Assembly (NCBI GenBank): GCA_009360345.1
Contig: SPDP01000001.1
Coordinates: forward strand, 1,984,001 to 2,048,000
Direction of reading: 5' to 3'
From: Alcaligenaceae bacterium SAGV5
Lineage (GTDB): Bacteria > Pseudomonadota > Gammaproteobacteria > Burkholderiales > Burkholderiaceae_B
Length of the DNA stretch: 64,000 nucleotides
Below, piece after piece: positions 24,904 to 34,231 of this stretch (positions are counted from its first letter, which is position 1; every line of letters begins with the position of its first letter). Under the pieces are notes generated by a model. That model had not been told where the DNA came from. It searched no databases and saw nothing but the letters and a program-made list of their open reading frames with translations. The position numbers and the translations under genes are program-made.

Positions 24904-26502
24904 ATGTCCACGCTTCCCCAGCATTCCGAAGGCCAGGTGCTGCCCTTCCGGCAATCGCTGATGGCCGTCCTCGGCATGTGCTTCGTCATGATGATGGTCG
25001 CCATCGACCAGACCGTCGTGGGCACCGCGCTGCCTACCATCGTGGCCGAGCTGCGGGGATTCGACCTGTACGCGTGGGTCGCCACCGCCTACCTGCTGCC
25101 GTCCGTCATCACCGTGCCCATCTTCGGCAGGCTGGGCGACTACTACGGCCGCAAGCCGTTCGTGATCGCCGCCATCTTCGTCTTCACGCTGGCCTCGGTA
25201 CTGTGCGGCGCCGCCACCAGCATGCTGTGGCTGGTCATGGCGCGAGCCTTGCAGGGCATAGGCGGGGGCATGCTGGTGGGCTGCGCGTTCGCGTGCATCC
25301 CCGACCTGTTCCCCGAACCGCGCGTGCGCCTGCGCTGGCAGATCATCGTCAGCTCCGCCTTCGGCATCGCCAATGCCATCGGCCCCTCGCTGGGCGGGGT
25401 GATGACGGAACAGTACGGCTGGCGCTCGGTGTTCTACGTCAACCTGCCGGTCGGCCTCCTGGGAATCCTGTTCGTCGCGCGTTTCCTTCCGCGCATCCGC
25501 CATCACACTGCCGGCAAGATACAGCTCGACTGGCCCGGCGCGCTGCTGATCGCGGTGGCGCTGGGCTGCCTGCAGATGGTCGTGGAACTGCTGCCCAAGG
25601 GCGCCGGCTCGGCCACGGTGCTGCTCCTGGCGGCCGGTAGCCTGGCCGCGTTCATCGGACTGTATGTCTGGGAACAGCGCTGCCCCCAGCCGCTGCTGCC
25701 CATCGACATGTTCCGCAATCCGGCCCTGGCGGTGCTGTTCGTGCTGGCGACGCTGGTGGGTTTCATCATCTTCGCGCTGATGTTCTACGCGCCGCTGCTG
25801 CTGCAGGGCGGCTTCGGCCTGTCGCCCCAGGAGGCGGGCCTGCTCATCACGCCCATGGCGGCCTGCATCACCGTGGGCAGCATCCTGAACGGCCGCATCA
25901 TCAGCCACATCGACAAGCCCAACCGCATGCTGTACGCGGGCTTCTCCACGCTGGCCCTGGCCTGCCTGGGGGTCGTCACCACCCACCACGACACGCCGCA
26001 CGCGCTCTTCGCGTTCTACATGTTCCTGGCCGGCATAGGCATAGGTTTCACCATGCCCAACCTGACGATCTTCGCCCAGCACACCGCCGACCGCACCCAC
26101 CTGGGCATCGCCACCGCCACGCTGCAATCGACACGCATGGTCGGCGGCATGCTGGGCACGGCCATCGTGGGCACCATCGTCTCGCACAGCTACCTGTGGC
26201 GCGTCACCGAAGTGCTGCAATCGGAGAACGCCCTGCAATGGCTGCCACAGCTGCACAACCCGCAGGTCCTGGTCGACCCGCAGGCGCAACGCTCGCTGGC
26301 CGAGCAACTCGCCCAGCACGGCGGCCAGGCGGCCGAGCTGCTCGAACACGTGCGCGAAGCCCTGGTCTCGGGCATCCACAACGGCCAGATCCTCGCGGTG
26401 TTCATCGCCCTGGTCGGACTGTGGCTGGTGCGGCGCGTGCCGGCCATCCAGATCGTACGGCCCGAAAAGGGCAAGCGGCCGGCTTCCGAGGAAGCACCGT
26501 GA
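24904..26502 (+). CDS. DHA2-family (EmrB/QacA) MFS multidrug transporter
   Basis: A 532-residue drug:proton antiporter with 14 predicted membrane helices. The conserved motifs include DQTVVGTALPTIV (motif D1 in helix 1), GRLGDYYGRKP (motif A) and GPSLGGVMTEQYGWRSVFYVNLP (motif C plus the following loop). It probably exports toxic organic compounds across the inner membrane. It overlaps the downstream MarR gene by GTGA, and an operator-like palindrome precedes it. Together these make an autoregulated efflux unit. Confidence 0.92.
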   Translation: MSTLPQHSEGQVLPFRQSLMAVLGMCFVMMMVAIDQTVVGTALPTIVAELRGFDLYAWVATAYLLPSVITVPIFGRLGDYYGRKPFVIAAIFVFTLASVLCGAATSMLWLVMARALQGIGGGMLVGCAFACIPDLFPEPRVRLRWQIIVSSAFGIANAIGPSLGGVMTEQYGWRSVFYVNLPVGLLGILFVARFLPRIRHHTAGKIQLDWPGALLIAVALGCLQMVVELLPKGAGSATVLLLAAGSLAAFIGLYVWEQRCPQPLLPIDMFRNPALAVLFVLATLVGFIIFALMFYAPLLLQGGFGLSPQEAGLLITPMAACITVGSILNGRIISHIDKPNRMLYAGFSTLALACLGVVTTHHDTPHALFAFYMFLAGIGIGFTMPNLTIFAQHTADRTHLGIATATLQSTRMVGGMLGTAIVGTIVSHSYLWRVTEVLQSENALQWLPQLHNPQVLVDPQAQRSLAEQLAQHGGQAAELLEHVREALVSGIHNGQILAVFIALVGLWLVRRVPAIQIVRPEKGKRPASEEAP

Positions 26503-26945
26503 ATCGCGAGCAACGGGGCCTGCAGGTCATCCAGCGCCTGGGCCAGACCTACCGCGCCATGCAGGCCGGCTTCAGCGGCCGCATCGGCCATGCCCTGCCA
26601 CGCTGGCGCATCCTGCTGACGCTGTCCGAACACGGCACCTGCCCGCAGAAACTCCTGGCCGAACGCTGCCGGCTCGACCCGGCATCGCTGACGCGGCTGC
26701 TCCATGCCCTGGAACAGCTCGGCTGGATCGCACGGCAGGTGGACGCGCAGGACAACCGCCAGACCAACGTCAGCCTGACGGCGGCGGGACAGGCGGTGGT
26801 GGACGAGGCCATGCCGCGGCGGGCGGCCTTCTTCGACGAGGTCCTGCAAGGGCTGCCGGAGAAGGAACTGGATGCGCTGTTGCGGGCGCTGGAGACGTTG
26901 GAGGAGAAGTTCAGGCAGGCGGCCACGCCGGACCAGCCCGCTTAG
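26499..26945 (+). CDS. MarR-family transcriptional regulator
   Basis: A 148-residue MarR winged-helix protein starting at GTG 26499, which overlaps the MFS stop. The recognition region is LAERCRLDPASLTRLLHALEQLGWI, and the wing is QVDAQDNRQTNVSLT (D-x-R-x-x-x-V-x-LT signature). It most likely represses the MFS-marR operon through the palindrome at 24869-24890. Its 3' end overlaps the convergent Fur-like gene by 4 nt. Confidence 0.9.
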   Translation: MNREQRGLQVIQRLGQTYRAMQAGFSGRIGHALPRWRILLTLSEHGTCPQKLLAERCRLDPASLTRLLHALEQLGWIARQVDAQDNRQTNVSLTAAGQAVVDEAMPRRAAFFDEVLQGLPEKELDALLRALETLEEKFRQAATPDQPA

Positions 26946-27394
26946 GCGGGGGCATGCGGCGGCCACGCCTGGCCGCGATCGATACGCTCGCCGTACAGTT
27001 CCAGCCTGACATCCCGCAGCCGATATCCCAGCGTCTCGGCCTCCGCCTGGTACCTACGCACCAGATCGGCCTCGGGCAGTTCCACGATTTCGCCCGTATG
27101 GACGTCTATCAGATGCGCGTGCAAGGCGCGCTGCGCCAGCTCCCAGACGGCCCGCCCCTGGGTGAACACATGGCGCCGGACCATGCCGCGATCATGGAAC
27201 TCCTTCAGGATGCGATAGACGGAAGACAGGCTCAGCGCCGGGTCCGCCTTGCGGGCGCGCAGGAGCAGGTCTTCGGCGGTGGGGTGGTCGGATGCCTCGT
27301 CCAGCGCGGCGAGCACCGCCCGCCGGCCCCTGGTGGCCCGCATGCCGGCCAGGGAAGGCGACGGCCGGGCGGTCTGGCTGTCTTGCGCCGCCAT
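26942..27394 (-). CDS. Fur-family regulator without cysteines
   Basis: A 150-residue Fur-superfamily protein with the winged helix TAEDLLLRARKADPALSLSSVYRILKEFHD (residues about 39-68) and a dimerisation domain with HAHLIDVHTGEIVEL. The usual Fur stretch HHDHLIC-x-x-C is replaced by LHAHLIDVH. No cysteine exists in the protein, so the structural zinc site is absent, while the HxH regulatory ligands remain. The start at 27394 is 1 nt after the PadR stop, so the two form an operon. An iron-, heme- or manganese-responsive role is possible; the metal is unknown. Confidence 0.85.
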   Translation of the reverse strand: MAAQDSQTARPSPSLAGMRATRGRRAVLAALDEASDHPTAEDLLLRARKADPALSLSSVYRILKEFHDRGMVRRHVFTQGRAVWELAQRALHAHLIDVHTGEIVELPEADLVRRYQAEAETLGYRLRDVRLELYGERIDRGQAWPPHAPA

Positions 27395-27395
27395 C

Positions 27396-27992
27396 TCAAC
27401 CTCCGCTGATGTCCCGGGCGGCCTTTTCCAGAACGTCCAGCACGCGCCGGGTCTCGGCCTCGTTCCAGCCACGCGAATGGAAAGCCAGCGCCGCGCGCAG
27501 CGTGTGCATGGCCTGGTGCACCGAGCCCGGCATCGCACGGCCGGACATCGACTGGGCGGTGATGTTCATCCGGTTCAGCACCGCGTCGACCATGGGCTGG
27601 TTTTCCTGCAGGAAGGCACGGCCTTCGTCGGTGATCTCGAACGACCGCTTGGCGCCTTCCATGCCGGCGGTGCGGATGTGCCCCTGCTCCTCCAGCAGTG
27701 TCAACGTCGGATACACCGAACCGGGACTGGGCGCGTAGACGCCGCCGAAGCGCTGCTCCAGTTCCTTGATCAATTCATAGCCCGAGCTGGAGCGTTCGGC
27801 GATCAGCGCCAACAGCACCAGCCGCAGGTCGCCCGGGCCGAAGACGCGCCCGCCCCGGCCGAAACCGCGGCCGCCGTCCCCGAAGCCGCCCCGGCCCCGG
27901 CCATCCATGTCGAACGGATCGCGGCCGCGATGGCCGCCCCGTCCCGCCATCCACGCGGGCCAGGCGGCCCACATCTTGTGAGGGTGAAACAT
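27396..27992 (-). CDS. PadR-family regulator (YqjI/NfeR-like)
   Basis: A 198-residue protein. The N-terminal 55 residues are rich in Gly, Arg, His and Asp (MAGRGGHRGRDPFDMDGRG), followed by a PadR winged helix: FGPGDLRLVLLALIAE, SGYELIKELEQRFGG, YAPSPGSVYPTLTLLEEQG. This matches E. coli YqjI/NfeR, whose Cys/His-rich N-terminus senses nickel or iron; here that tail has no cysteine. It heads an operon with a Fur-like gene and is preceded by a 34-bp perfect palindrome. YqjI normally controls a ferric reductase (yqjH), which is not seen here. Confidence 0.88.
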   Translation of the reverse strand: MFHPHKMWAAWPAWMAGRGGHRGRDPFDMDGRGRGGFGDGGRGFGRGGRVFGPGDLRLVLLALIAERSSSGYELIKELEQRFGGVYAPSPGSVYPTLTLLEEQGHIRTAGMEGAKRSFEITDEGRAFLQENQPMVDAVLNRMNITAQSMSGRAMPGSVHQAMHTLRAALAFHSRGWNEAETRRVLDVLEKAARDISGG

Positions 27993-28007
27993 GTTGAATA
28001 CTCCTTA

Positions 28008-28041
28008 GATGCAGTCAAACGATATATCGTTTGACTGCATC
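28008..28041. promoter_or_regulatory. 34-bp perfect palindrome, probable PadR/Fur-like operator
   Basis: Every base from 28008 to 28041 is self-complementary: the left half begins GATGCAGTCAAAC and the centre is GATATATC. It begins 16 nt upstream of the PadR start. PadR/YqjI-type proteins typically bind AT-rich ATAT-centred dyads, so self-repression is the simplest reading. As RNA it would form a 16-bp hairpin. Confidence 0.85.
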
Positions 28042-28096
28042 GTATAGAGATTCTTTTTCGTATGCAAGTCCTTCGCGAAGCCCTCCAGCCACGCTT

Positions 28097-28984
28097 TCAC
28101 CCGTCCCCGCCCGTGCCATGCCCGAGCGCGAGCCGGACGAATTCACGCGCCGCCGCCGTCTGATAGGCGCCGCGCCGCTGCATCAGCACCGCGGTCCGTT
28201 CCAGCAGGGAGGGCGCAAGCGCGATCGACGCGAGTCCGTCCCGGCTGCTGGCGATGGTGGCCGGCAGCAGGGTCGACAGCGACGTTCGCCGCACGATTTC
28301 AATGACGGCGCCCAGTGAATTGGCTTCCATCAGGACGCGGGGCCGCAGGCCATGCCGGCGGCAATAGCGATCGATCTGCTCGCGGGTCGCGAATTCGGCG
28401 GTCAATAGCACCAGCGATTCGTTGTCCAGCGCCTTGAGCGCCATCCGCCGCCGCCCGGCCAGCGGGTGCCGGCTGCCGACGACCAGCGCCAGCGTCTCCA
28501 CCAGCAGCCGCTGCGCTGCGATCTCGGGCGAGCGCACTTCCTCGAATCCGATGCCCACGTCGTATTCGTCGTCCGCCAACAGCGCCTCGATACGCTCCTG
28601 CGGCATTTCGCGCAGGATCAACGAAACATTGGGGTGGCGGGCATGGAAACGCTCGACCAGCGGCCCGACCAGATAAGAGGCGAAGGTGGGCGTGACCGCC
28701 AGGCGCAGCGCACCCCGGCTCAGGTCGCCCACGTCATGGATGGCGCGCCGGCCTTCCTCCAGATCCTGCAGGGCCTTGCGGGCGTACCTGAAGTAGACGT
28801 GGCCCGCATCCGTAAGCCGCGTCGCGCGCCCCGTCCGGTCGAACAACTGCGCGCCCAGCATCTCTTCCAATTGCCGGATCTGCTGCGACAGCGCCGGCTG
28901 CGAAACATGCAGCGCCGCGGCGGCGCGCGTGAAGCCGCGATGCTCGGCCACCGCCAGGAAATAGTGGATGGGTCGGAGCAGCAT
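28097..28984 (-). CDS. LysR-family transcriptional regulator (CynR-like)
   Basis: A 295-residue LysR protein. The N-terminal helix-turn-helix is [24 protein letters not shown] (residues about 18-41), followed by [13 protein letters not shown] and a periplasmic-binding-fold effector domain from about residue 90. The sequence style ([33 protein letters not shown]) resembles the CynR group. It is divergent from a nucleoside-deaminase-like gene, with dyads in the gap. It probably activates that gene. Confidence 0.9.
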   Translation of the reverse strand: MLLRPIHYFLAVAEHRGFTRAAAALHVSQPALSQQIRQLEEMLGAQLFDRTGRATRLTDAGHVYFRYARKALQDLEEGRRAIHDVGDLSRGALRLAVTPTFASYLVGPLVERFHARHPNVSLILREMPQERIEALLADDEYDVGIGFEEVRSPEIAAQRLLVETLALVVGSRHPLAGRRRMALKALDNESLVLLTAEFATREQIDRYCRRHGLRPRVLMEANSLGAVIEIVRRTSLSTLLPATIASSRDGLASIALAPSLLERTAVLMQRRGAYQTAAAREFVRLALGHGTGGDG

Positions 28985-29005
28985 GACGGATCTCCATAAG
29001 CTGTA

Positions 29006-29040
29006 ATTATCGAAAAGATAATAAATCCGTCTTTTATCTT
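29006..29040. promoter_or_regulatory. LysR-box-like dyads in the lysR/deaminase gap
   Basis: ATTATC (29006-29011) faces GATAAT (29017-29022), giving a T-N11-A type box, and AAGATAA (29015-29021) faces TTATCTT (29034-29040). The two dyads interlock in an AT-rich patch 22 nt upstream of the LysR start. Confidence 0.55.
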
Positions 29041-29099
29041 ATTGATCGTCCAGCGTAAGCTTGACGCCGGACGATCCGGCTCTATAGGGAGAAAGCAAC

Positions 29100-29567
29100 A
29101 TGAACATGCCCGAGCATTTCCTGCGCATGGCGGTCGATCTCGCCCGCAAGAACGCGGAATGCGGGGGCCGCCCTTTCGGCGCGGTCATCGTCAGGAGCGG
29201 TTCGGTCATCGGCACGGGCGTCAACCAGATCCTCTCGTGCGCCGACCCCACCGCCCATGCCGAGCTGTCCGCCATCCGCGCGGCCTGTCGCGCGCTGGGC
29301 TCGCCGCGCCTGAACGGCTGCGTGGTGTACGCCAGCGGACAGCCGTGCCCGATGTGCCTGGCCGCGATCCACATGACCGGCATACGCGAAGTCGTCTACG
29401 CCTACTCGAACGACGATGCCGAACCCTATGGACTGTCGTCCGCGCCCGTCTACCGCGAACTGGCCCTGCCGCTGTCCGAGCAATCCGTGCGCATCATCCA
29501 CTATCCGATCACGCCCGCGCCGCAGCTGTACGATTCGTGGCGGGCCGCGATGGTCGAACGGGCCTGA
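29100..29567 (+). CDS. Nucleoside/guanine deaminase-family protein
   Basis: A 155-residue zinc-dependent deaminase of the CDA fold. It has the catalytic HAE at residues 53-55 (TAHAELSAIR) and the zinc-binding PCPMC at 82-86 (C83, C86), with RPFGAVIV at the start. The C-terminal Tyr/Trp-containing segment (LYDSWRAAM) resembles guanine deaminases of the short bacterial type. The likely reaction is hydrolytic deamination of a purine or related base. It is divergent from the LysR regulator and probably under its control. Confidence 0.87.
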   Translation: MNMPEHFLRMAVDLARKNAECGGRPFGAVIVRSGSVIGTGVNQILSCADPTAHAELSAIRAACRALGSPRLNGCVVYASGQPCPMCLAAIHMTGIREVVYAYSNDDAEPYGLSSAPVYRELALPLSEQSVRIIHYPITPAPQLYDSWRAAMVERA

Positions 29568-29589
29568 AGAACCTGGCGATCGACGTGCG

Positions 29590-30183
29590 CTACCTGGGCC
29601 AGACCGCCATCGCGGCGCTGGCCACCCGCTCCAGTTCCGCGCGCCGGGCGCCATCCCGCGCCTGCAGCGACATGCCCTGGACAACGGTCGTGAAGTACCG
29701 GGCCAAGGTATCCAGATCGATATCCGGCGACAGTTCGCCGTCGGCCACCCCCTGCTCCAGCCGTTCGCGCACACGCAGGGTCGACGCCAGCCGATGGGTC
29801 CGCAGGAACGCCGCCATCGGCTGATTGGCCGGCGTGCAATTGGTGGCCCCCAGCACCACGAAACACCCCTTGGGCTTGCCGGGCAGCGTCAGCGCCGTGG
29901 CGGCGGCCATCAGCATGCCCTCCACCGCCGCCCGCGCGGTCTTGCCCTCGCGCAACGCCAGATCGGTCATCCCGCCGTCTGTGTGGCGGTAGCGTTCCAC
30001 CGCCTCGCGGAACAACGCTTCCTTGCTTCCGAAGGCGCCGTACAGGCTGGGCGCGTTGATGCCCATCGCCGTCGTCAGGTCCGACAGCGACGTGCCTTCA
30101 TAGCCGCGCTCCCAGAACACCTCCATTGCCCGCTGCAAGGCCGCGTCGCGGTCGAAGCCGCGCGGACGTCCCCGGTCAGCCAT
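29590..30183 (-). CDS. TetR-family transcriptional regulator
   Basis: A 197-residue TetR repressor. The N-terminus GRPRGFDRDAALQRAMEVFWERGYEGTSLSDL leads into the recognition helix MGINAPSLYGAFGSKEALF, the common AcrR/YxaF-like group with a C-terminal domain containing LPGKPKGCFVVLGATNCTP. The start at 30183 (MADRGRPRGF) is chosen from the family N-terminus. It is divergent from an SDR-MFS operon, and the gap has repeated TAACGATC motifs. Confidence 0.9.
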   Translation of the reverse strand: MADRGRPRGFDRDAALQRAMEVFWERGYEGTSLSDLTTAMGINAPSLYGAFGSKEALFREAVERYRHTDGGMTDLALREGKTARAAVEGMLMAAATALTLPGKPKGCFVVLGATNCTPANQPMAAFLRTHRLASTLRVRERLEQGVADGELSPDIDLDTLARYFTTVVQGMSLQARDGARRAELERVASAAMAVWPR

Positions 30184-30198
30184 ATCGCACCTTTTTTG

Positions 30199-30261
30199 TA
30201 ACGATCGATAAAAAATTCCTTGACGCTCCGTAAAGAGGTCGAGGATCATTTTATAACGATC
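30199..30261. promoter_or_regulatory. Repeated TAACGATC motifs, candidate TetR operators
   Basis: TAACGATC occurs at 30199-30206 and 30254-30261, in both cases within AT-rich partial dyads, between the divergent TetR and SDR starts. Same-orientation copies 55 nt apart could be two operator sites. Confidence 0.5.
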
Positions 30262-30282
30262 ATTACGTAAATGGAGCACAGC

Positions 30283-31023
30283 ATGTCCCGATTGTCAGGA
30301 AAAGTGGCCTTGGTAACCGGCGCGAGCCGTGGCATCGGCGCGGCCATCGCGCTGCGCCTGGCGCGCGAGGGCGCGGATGTGGCGATCACCTACGCGAGTT
30401 CGCCGGACAAGGCCGAGGCGGTGGCCGGCACCCTGCGCGAGACGGGCCGCCGCGCCGTGGCCTTGCGCAGCGACAGCGCCGAGCCCGACGCCCCCGCGCA
30501 GGCCGTGGCGCGTGTCGTGGAGGAATTCGGCCAGCTCGACATCCTGGTCAGCAACGCCGGCATCGGCTACTGGAAGGCGCTGGAGGATTTCACCATCGAG
30601 GAATTCGACCGCGTGATGGCGGTGAACGTGCGCGCGGCCTTCACCGGCGCCCAGGCCGCGGCGGCGCACATGCGGCCAGGCGGCCGCATCATCACGATAG
30701 GCAGTTGCAACGCCGATCGCGTGCCGGCCGCCGGTTCGACGCTTTATGCCATGAGCAAGTCCGCGCTGGTCGGCCTGACCAAGGGCATGGCGCGCGACCT
30801 GGGCCCGCGCGGCATCACCGCCAACCTGGTGCAGCCCGGTCCGATCGACACCGACATGAACCCGGCCGACGGCGAACGCGCGGACGGCCTGCGCGCGCTG
30901 ATGGCGCTGGGGCACTATGGCGAAGGCGAGGATGTGGCAGGACTGGTCGCCTATCTGGCCAGCGCGGAGAGCCGCTTCATCACCGGCACCGCGCTGACCA
31001 TCGATGGCGGCTACAACATCTGA
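30283..31023 (+). CDS. SDR family oxidoreductase (FabG-like)
   Basis: A 246-residue SDR with TGASRGIG (residues 13-20), SNAGIG, the catalytic Ser in TIGSCNADR and YAMSK as the Tyr-x-x-x-Lys pair. The C-terminus ALTIDGGYNI is typical. The start at 30283 is preferred over 30271 because a GGAG lies 6 nt upstream of it. It is followed after 7 nt by an MFS exporter, and both are probably repressed by the divergent TetR. Substrate unknown; such TetR-SDR units often respond to reactive carbonyls or quinones. Confidence 0.9.
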   Translation: MSRLSGKVALVTGASRGIGAAIALRLAREGADVAITYASSPDKAEAVAGTLRETGRRAVALRSDSAEPDAPAQAVARVVEEFGQLDILVSNAGIGYWKALEDFTIEEFDRVMAVNVRAAFTGAQAAAAHMRPGGRIITIGSCNADRVPAAGSTLYAMSKSALVGLTKGMARDLGPRGITANLVQPGPIDTDMNPADGERADGLRALMALGHYGEGEDVAGLVAYLASAESRFITGTALTIDGGYNI

Positions 31024-31030
31024 GCCGGAC

Positions 31031-32608
31031 ATGGAAACGACTGCCAAGACCACCGGCCGTCCCGAGACCGCCGGCAAGACCGTCGTCCTGGCGGCCGTAT
31101 GCCTGGCGGGACTCATGATGCCGCTCAGCTTCACCGGCCCCGCCGTGGCCACTCCCGCCATCGCGCGGGAGCTGGGCGGCAGCCCCGTCGCGCTGGCCTG
31201 GGTCGTGAACGCCTTCGTGCTCGCATTCGGCAGTTTCGTGCTGGCCGCCGGGACGCTGGCCGACCGGTATGGGCGCAAACGCATCTTCCGCCTGGGCGTA
31301 CAGGGCTTCACCTTGCTGTCGGCCGTGACCGCCTTCGCGCCCGACCTGATCCTGCTGGACCTGCTGCGCGGCGCGCAAGGCGTCGCGGCGGCGATGGCCA
31401 TGGCGGGCGGCGCGGCCTCGCTGGCCCAGGAGTTCGATGGCCCGGCGCGCACGCGCGCCTTCAGCCTGCTCGGGACCACCTTCGGCGTCGGCCTGGCCTT
31501 CGGCCCCATCTGGTCGGGCCTGTTGATCGAACACTTCGGCTGGCGGGCCATCTTCTTGTCCGGCACGGGCATCGGCCTGCTCGTGCTGCTCGCCGGCGTG
31601 CCGCGCATGCGCGAGACACGCGATCCGGACGCGCGCGACATCGACGGGTGGGGCACCTCGACCTTTACCGCCGCGCTGTGTCTCCTGATCTTCGGCATCG
31701 TCACCGGCCCGCAGTACGGCTGGACGAGCCCGGCGGTGCTCACGCTGCTGGGAGGATCGGTCGCCCTGCTGGCCGCGTTCGTCGCCATCGAACAGCGGCA
31801 GGCCCGTCCCATGCTCGATCTCTCGCTGTTCCGCTATCCCCGTTTCCTCGGCGTGCAACTGCTGCCGCTCGCGACGGCGGTCTGTTTCGTCGTGCTGCTG
31901 ATCCTGCTGCCCATAGGTTTCATCGGCGTCGAAGGCTATTCCGAAGTCCAGGCCGGGCTGATGATGATCCCGTTGTCGCTGCCGATGGCCGTCGTGCCGT
32001 TCCTGGCCGGGCTGCTGGCGCGCAGATATTCGCCGGGCATCCTGTCCGCGGCGGGCCTCGTGGTGGCCGCCGCGGGCCTGCTGTGGCTGGCCGCGATACC
32101 GCTGGGGCACCAGTCCACGGCCATCGTCTGGCCCATGCTGCTGATAGGCATGGGCACCGGCCTGCCATGGGGATTGATGGACGACCTGTCGGTCAGCGTC
32201 GTGCCGAAGGAGCGCGCCGGCATGGCCACCGGTATTTTCTCGACCATGCGGCTCGCGGGCGAAGCCGTCGCGCTCGCGGCCGCGGCGGCACTGCTGCTGG
32301 CGCTGACGCAGTCGGGACTGGCGCATGCATTGCACGAACCACGCGCCGTGGCCGCCATTCCGGCCATCGCCAACGATATGGCGGCGGGCGCATTGGAACA
32401 TGCGGCCGCGCAGCTGGGCGGCGACGGCCGGGCGCTGCTGGTGGCGGTGTACGCCGACGCCTTCCGTTCCTTGCTGCTCGTCCTGGCGGCACTGACCCTG
32501 GCCGGGGCGCTGGCGGCCTGGCTGCTGCTCAGGCCCGGCGCCTACCGCGCCGGCGCCCTGACACAGCGAGACCCCGCACCGGCGTCAACAGGCGGTCCGA
32601 CGACATGA
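31031..32608 (+). CDS. DHA2-family MFS efflux transporter
   Basis: A 525-residue, 14-helix MFS exporter. Motif A is seen as GTLADRYGRKRIF, preceded by AWVVNAFVLAFGSFVLA. The helix-5 motif C region GVGLAFGPIWSGLLIEHFGWRAIF follows. It forms a transcription unit with the SDR 7 nt upstream and presumably exports a related toxic compound. The remaining gap to the convergent VOC gene is 57 nt. Confidence 0.9.
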   Translation: METTAKTTGRPETAGKTVVLAAVCLAGLMMPLSFTGPAVATPAIARELGGSPVALAWVVNAFVLAFGSFVLAAGTLADRYGRKRIFRLGVQGFTLLSAVTAFAPDLILLDLLRGAQGVAAAMAMAGGAASLAQEFDGPARTRAFSLLGTTFGVGLAFGPIWSGLLIEHFGWRAIFLSGTGIGLLVLLAGVPRMRETRDPDARDIDGWGTSTFTAALCLLIFGIVTGPQYGWTSPAVLTLLGGSVALLAAFVAIEQRQARPMLDLSLFRYPRFLGVQLLPLATAVCFVVLLILLPIGFIGVEGYSEVQAGLMMIPLSLPMAVVPFLAGLLARRYSPGILSAAGLVVAAAGLLWLAAIPLGHQSTAIVWPMLLIGMGTGLPWGLMDDLSVSVVPKERAGMATGIFSTMRLAGEAVALAAAAALLLALTQSGLAHALHEPRAVAAIPAIANDMAAGALEHAAAQLGGDGRALLVAVYADAFRSLLLVLAALTLAGALAAWLLLRPGAYRAGALTQRDPAPASTGGPTT

Positions 32609-32665
32609 CCGGGACGGTGTCCGAGTCCACGGCGGATGATGAAGCGCCCCTGTCGCCGGCTGCGA

Positions 32666-33064
32666 TCATCTGGCCGGATTGAAAACGGCCTCGATATGAT
32701 GCCCGTCCGGATCAACGACGAAAGCAGCGTAATAATCCGCGCCATAGTGCGGCCGCAAGCCAGGCGCGCCGTTGTCGAGGCCGCCGTGGTCGAGCGCTGC
32801 CTGGTGAAAGCGGGCGACAGCATTGCGGCTTGGCGCGGCGAAGGCCAGATGGAAGCCGGGGCTCGGGGCGCGCTGCCTTTCCGGCCTGGACTTGATCGCG
32901 AATTTGTCGCCGCCCCCCCGCGGGCCATAGCCGACCGCCTGATCGGCCTCGCCCGGCCGCAGGTCTTCCCAGACCCGCACGTATCCAAGCGGGGCAAGCA
33001 CCGCGTCATAAAACGCGGCCGCCCGCGCGAGATCGGAAACGCCCAGCGATGCGTGGTGGAGCAT
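32666..33064 (-). CDS. VOC-family (glyoxalase-like) protein
   Basis: A 132-residue VOC protein: MLHHASLGVSDLARAAAFYDAVL with the first metal-ligand His, HLAFAAPSRNAVARFH, and YYAAFVVDPDGHHIEAVFN with the terminal Glu ligand. The start at 33064 is fixed by the N-terminal motif. It is common in proteobacteria as a cytoplasmic lyase or dioxygenase-fold protein of unknown substrate. It lies 26 nt downstream of ychF on the same strand. Confidence 0.88.
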   Translation of the reverse strand: MLHHASLGVSDLARAAAFYDAVLAPLGYVRVWEDLRPGEADQAVGYGPRGGGDKFAIKSRPERQRAPSPGFHLAFAAPSRNAVARFHQAALDHGGLDNGAPGLRPHYGADYYAAFVVDPDGHHIEAVFNPAR

Positions 33065-33090
33065 GTGCGTTTCCTGGGCGGAAAAACCGG

Positions 33091-34182
33091 TCAGACGTTG
33101 AACAGGAAGTTCATCACATCGCCATCCTTGACGATGTAGTCCTTCCCTTCCGCCCGCATCTTCCCCGCCTCCTTCGCGCCGGCCTCCCCCTTGCAGGCGA
33201 TGAAGTCGTCGAACGCGATGGTCTGCGCACGAATGAACCCACGCTCGAAATCCGTGTGGATCACCCCCGCGGCCTGCGGCGCGGTAGCGCCGACGGGCAC
33301 GGTCCAGGCGCGCACTTCCTTGACGCCCGCGGTGAAGTAGGTCTGCAGGCCCAGCAGCTTGAAGCCGGCGCGGATCAGGCGGTTCAGGCCGGGCTCTTCC
33401 ATGCCCATGTCGGCCAGGAAGACGGCGCGATCTTCGTCTTCCATCTCGCCCAGTTCGGCCTCGATGGCGGCGCAGATGGCCACGGTGGGCGCGTTCTGCT
33501 TGTTGGCGTATTCGGTCAGCTTGTCGAGCAGCGGGTTGTTCGTGAAGCCGTCTTCCTTGACGTTGCCCACGTACATGGCCGGCTTGGCGGTGATGAAGCA
33601 CAGGGGCTTGATCAGGGCCTTTTCGTCGTCGGACAGGTCGAGCGCGCGGATCGGCCTGGCCTCGTTGAGCTGGGCCATGCACTTCTCCAGCACGGTCACC
33701 AGCTTGGCGGCATCCTTGTCGCCGGACCGGGCGGTCTTGTTGTTGCGATGCACGGCCTTTTCGGCGGTCTGCAGGTCGGCCAGCGCCAGTTCGGTCTCGA
33801 TCACCTCGATATCGGCGATCGGGTCGATCTTGCCGGCCACGTGGATGACGTTGGGATCCTCGAAGCAGCGCACGACGTTGACGATGGCGTCGGTTTCGCG
33901 GATGTGGGCCAGGAACTGGTTGCCCAGGCCTTCGCCGGTGCTGGCGCCGGCCACCAGGCCGGCGATGTCGACGAATTCGACGGTGGCGGGCACGACGCGC
34001 TCGGGCTTGACGATGGCGGACAGGGCATCGAGGCGCGGATCGGGAACCTCGACCACGCCGACGTTGGGTTCGATCGTGCAGAAGGGGTAGTTTTCCGCGG
34101 CGATGCCGGCTTTGGTCAAGGCGTTGAAGAGTGTGGACTTGCCGACGTTGGGCAGGCCCACGATGCCGCACTGGAGGGCCAT
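33091..34182 (-). CDS. ychF: Ribosome-binding ATPase/GTPase YchF (OLA1 family)
   Basis: A 363-residue universally conserved P-loop NTPase of full length. It has the P-loop GLPNVGKST at residues 9-17, the switch motif [17 protein letters not shown], and a specificity loop seen as NNKTAR rather than classical NKxD, which fits its preference for ATP. The C-terminal TGS-like domain ends [17 protein letters not shown]. It acts on ribosomes in translation and stress control. In relatives it usually follows pth, but the upstream sequence here is cut by the adapter-containing junction 48 nt before its start. Confidence 0.97.
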   Translation of the reverse strand: MALQCGIVGLPNVGKSTLFNALTKAGIAAENYPFCTIEPNVGVVEVPDPRLDALSAIVKPERVVPATVEFVDIAGLVAGASTGEGLGNQFLAHIRETDAIVNVVRCFEDPNVIHVAGKIDPIADIEVIETELALADLQTAEKAVHRNNKTARSGDKDAAKLVTVLEKCMAQLNEARPIRALDLSDDEKALIKPLCFITAKPAMYVGNVKEDGFTNNPLLDKLTEYANKQNAPTVAICAAIEAELGEMEDEDRAVFLADMGMEEPGLNRLIRAGFKLLGLQTYFTAGVKEVRAWTVPVGATAPQAAGVIHTDFERGFIRAQTIAFDDFIACKGEAGAKEAGKMRAEGKDYIVKDGDVMNFLFNV

Positions 34183-34231
34183 GGGGGAAACCTATGTTGT
34201 CATGAAAGGAGCTGGGGGCATTGTACCGCCC

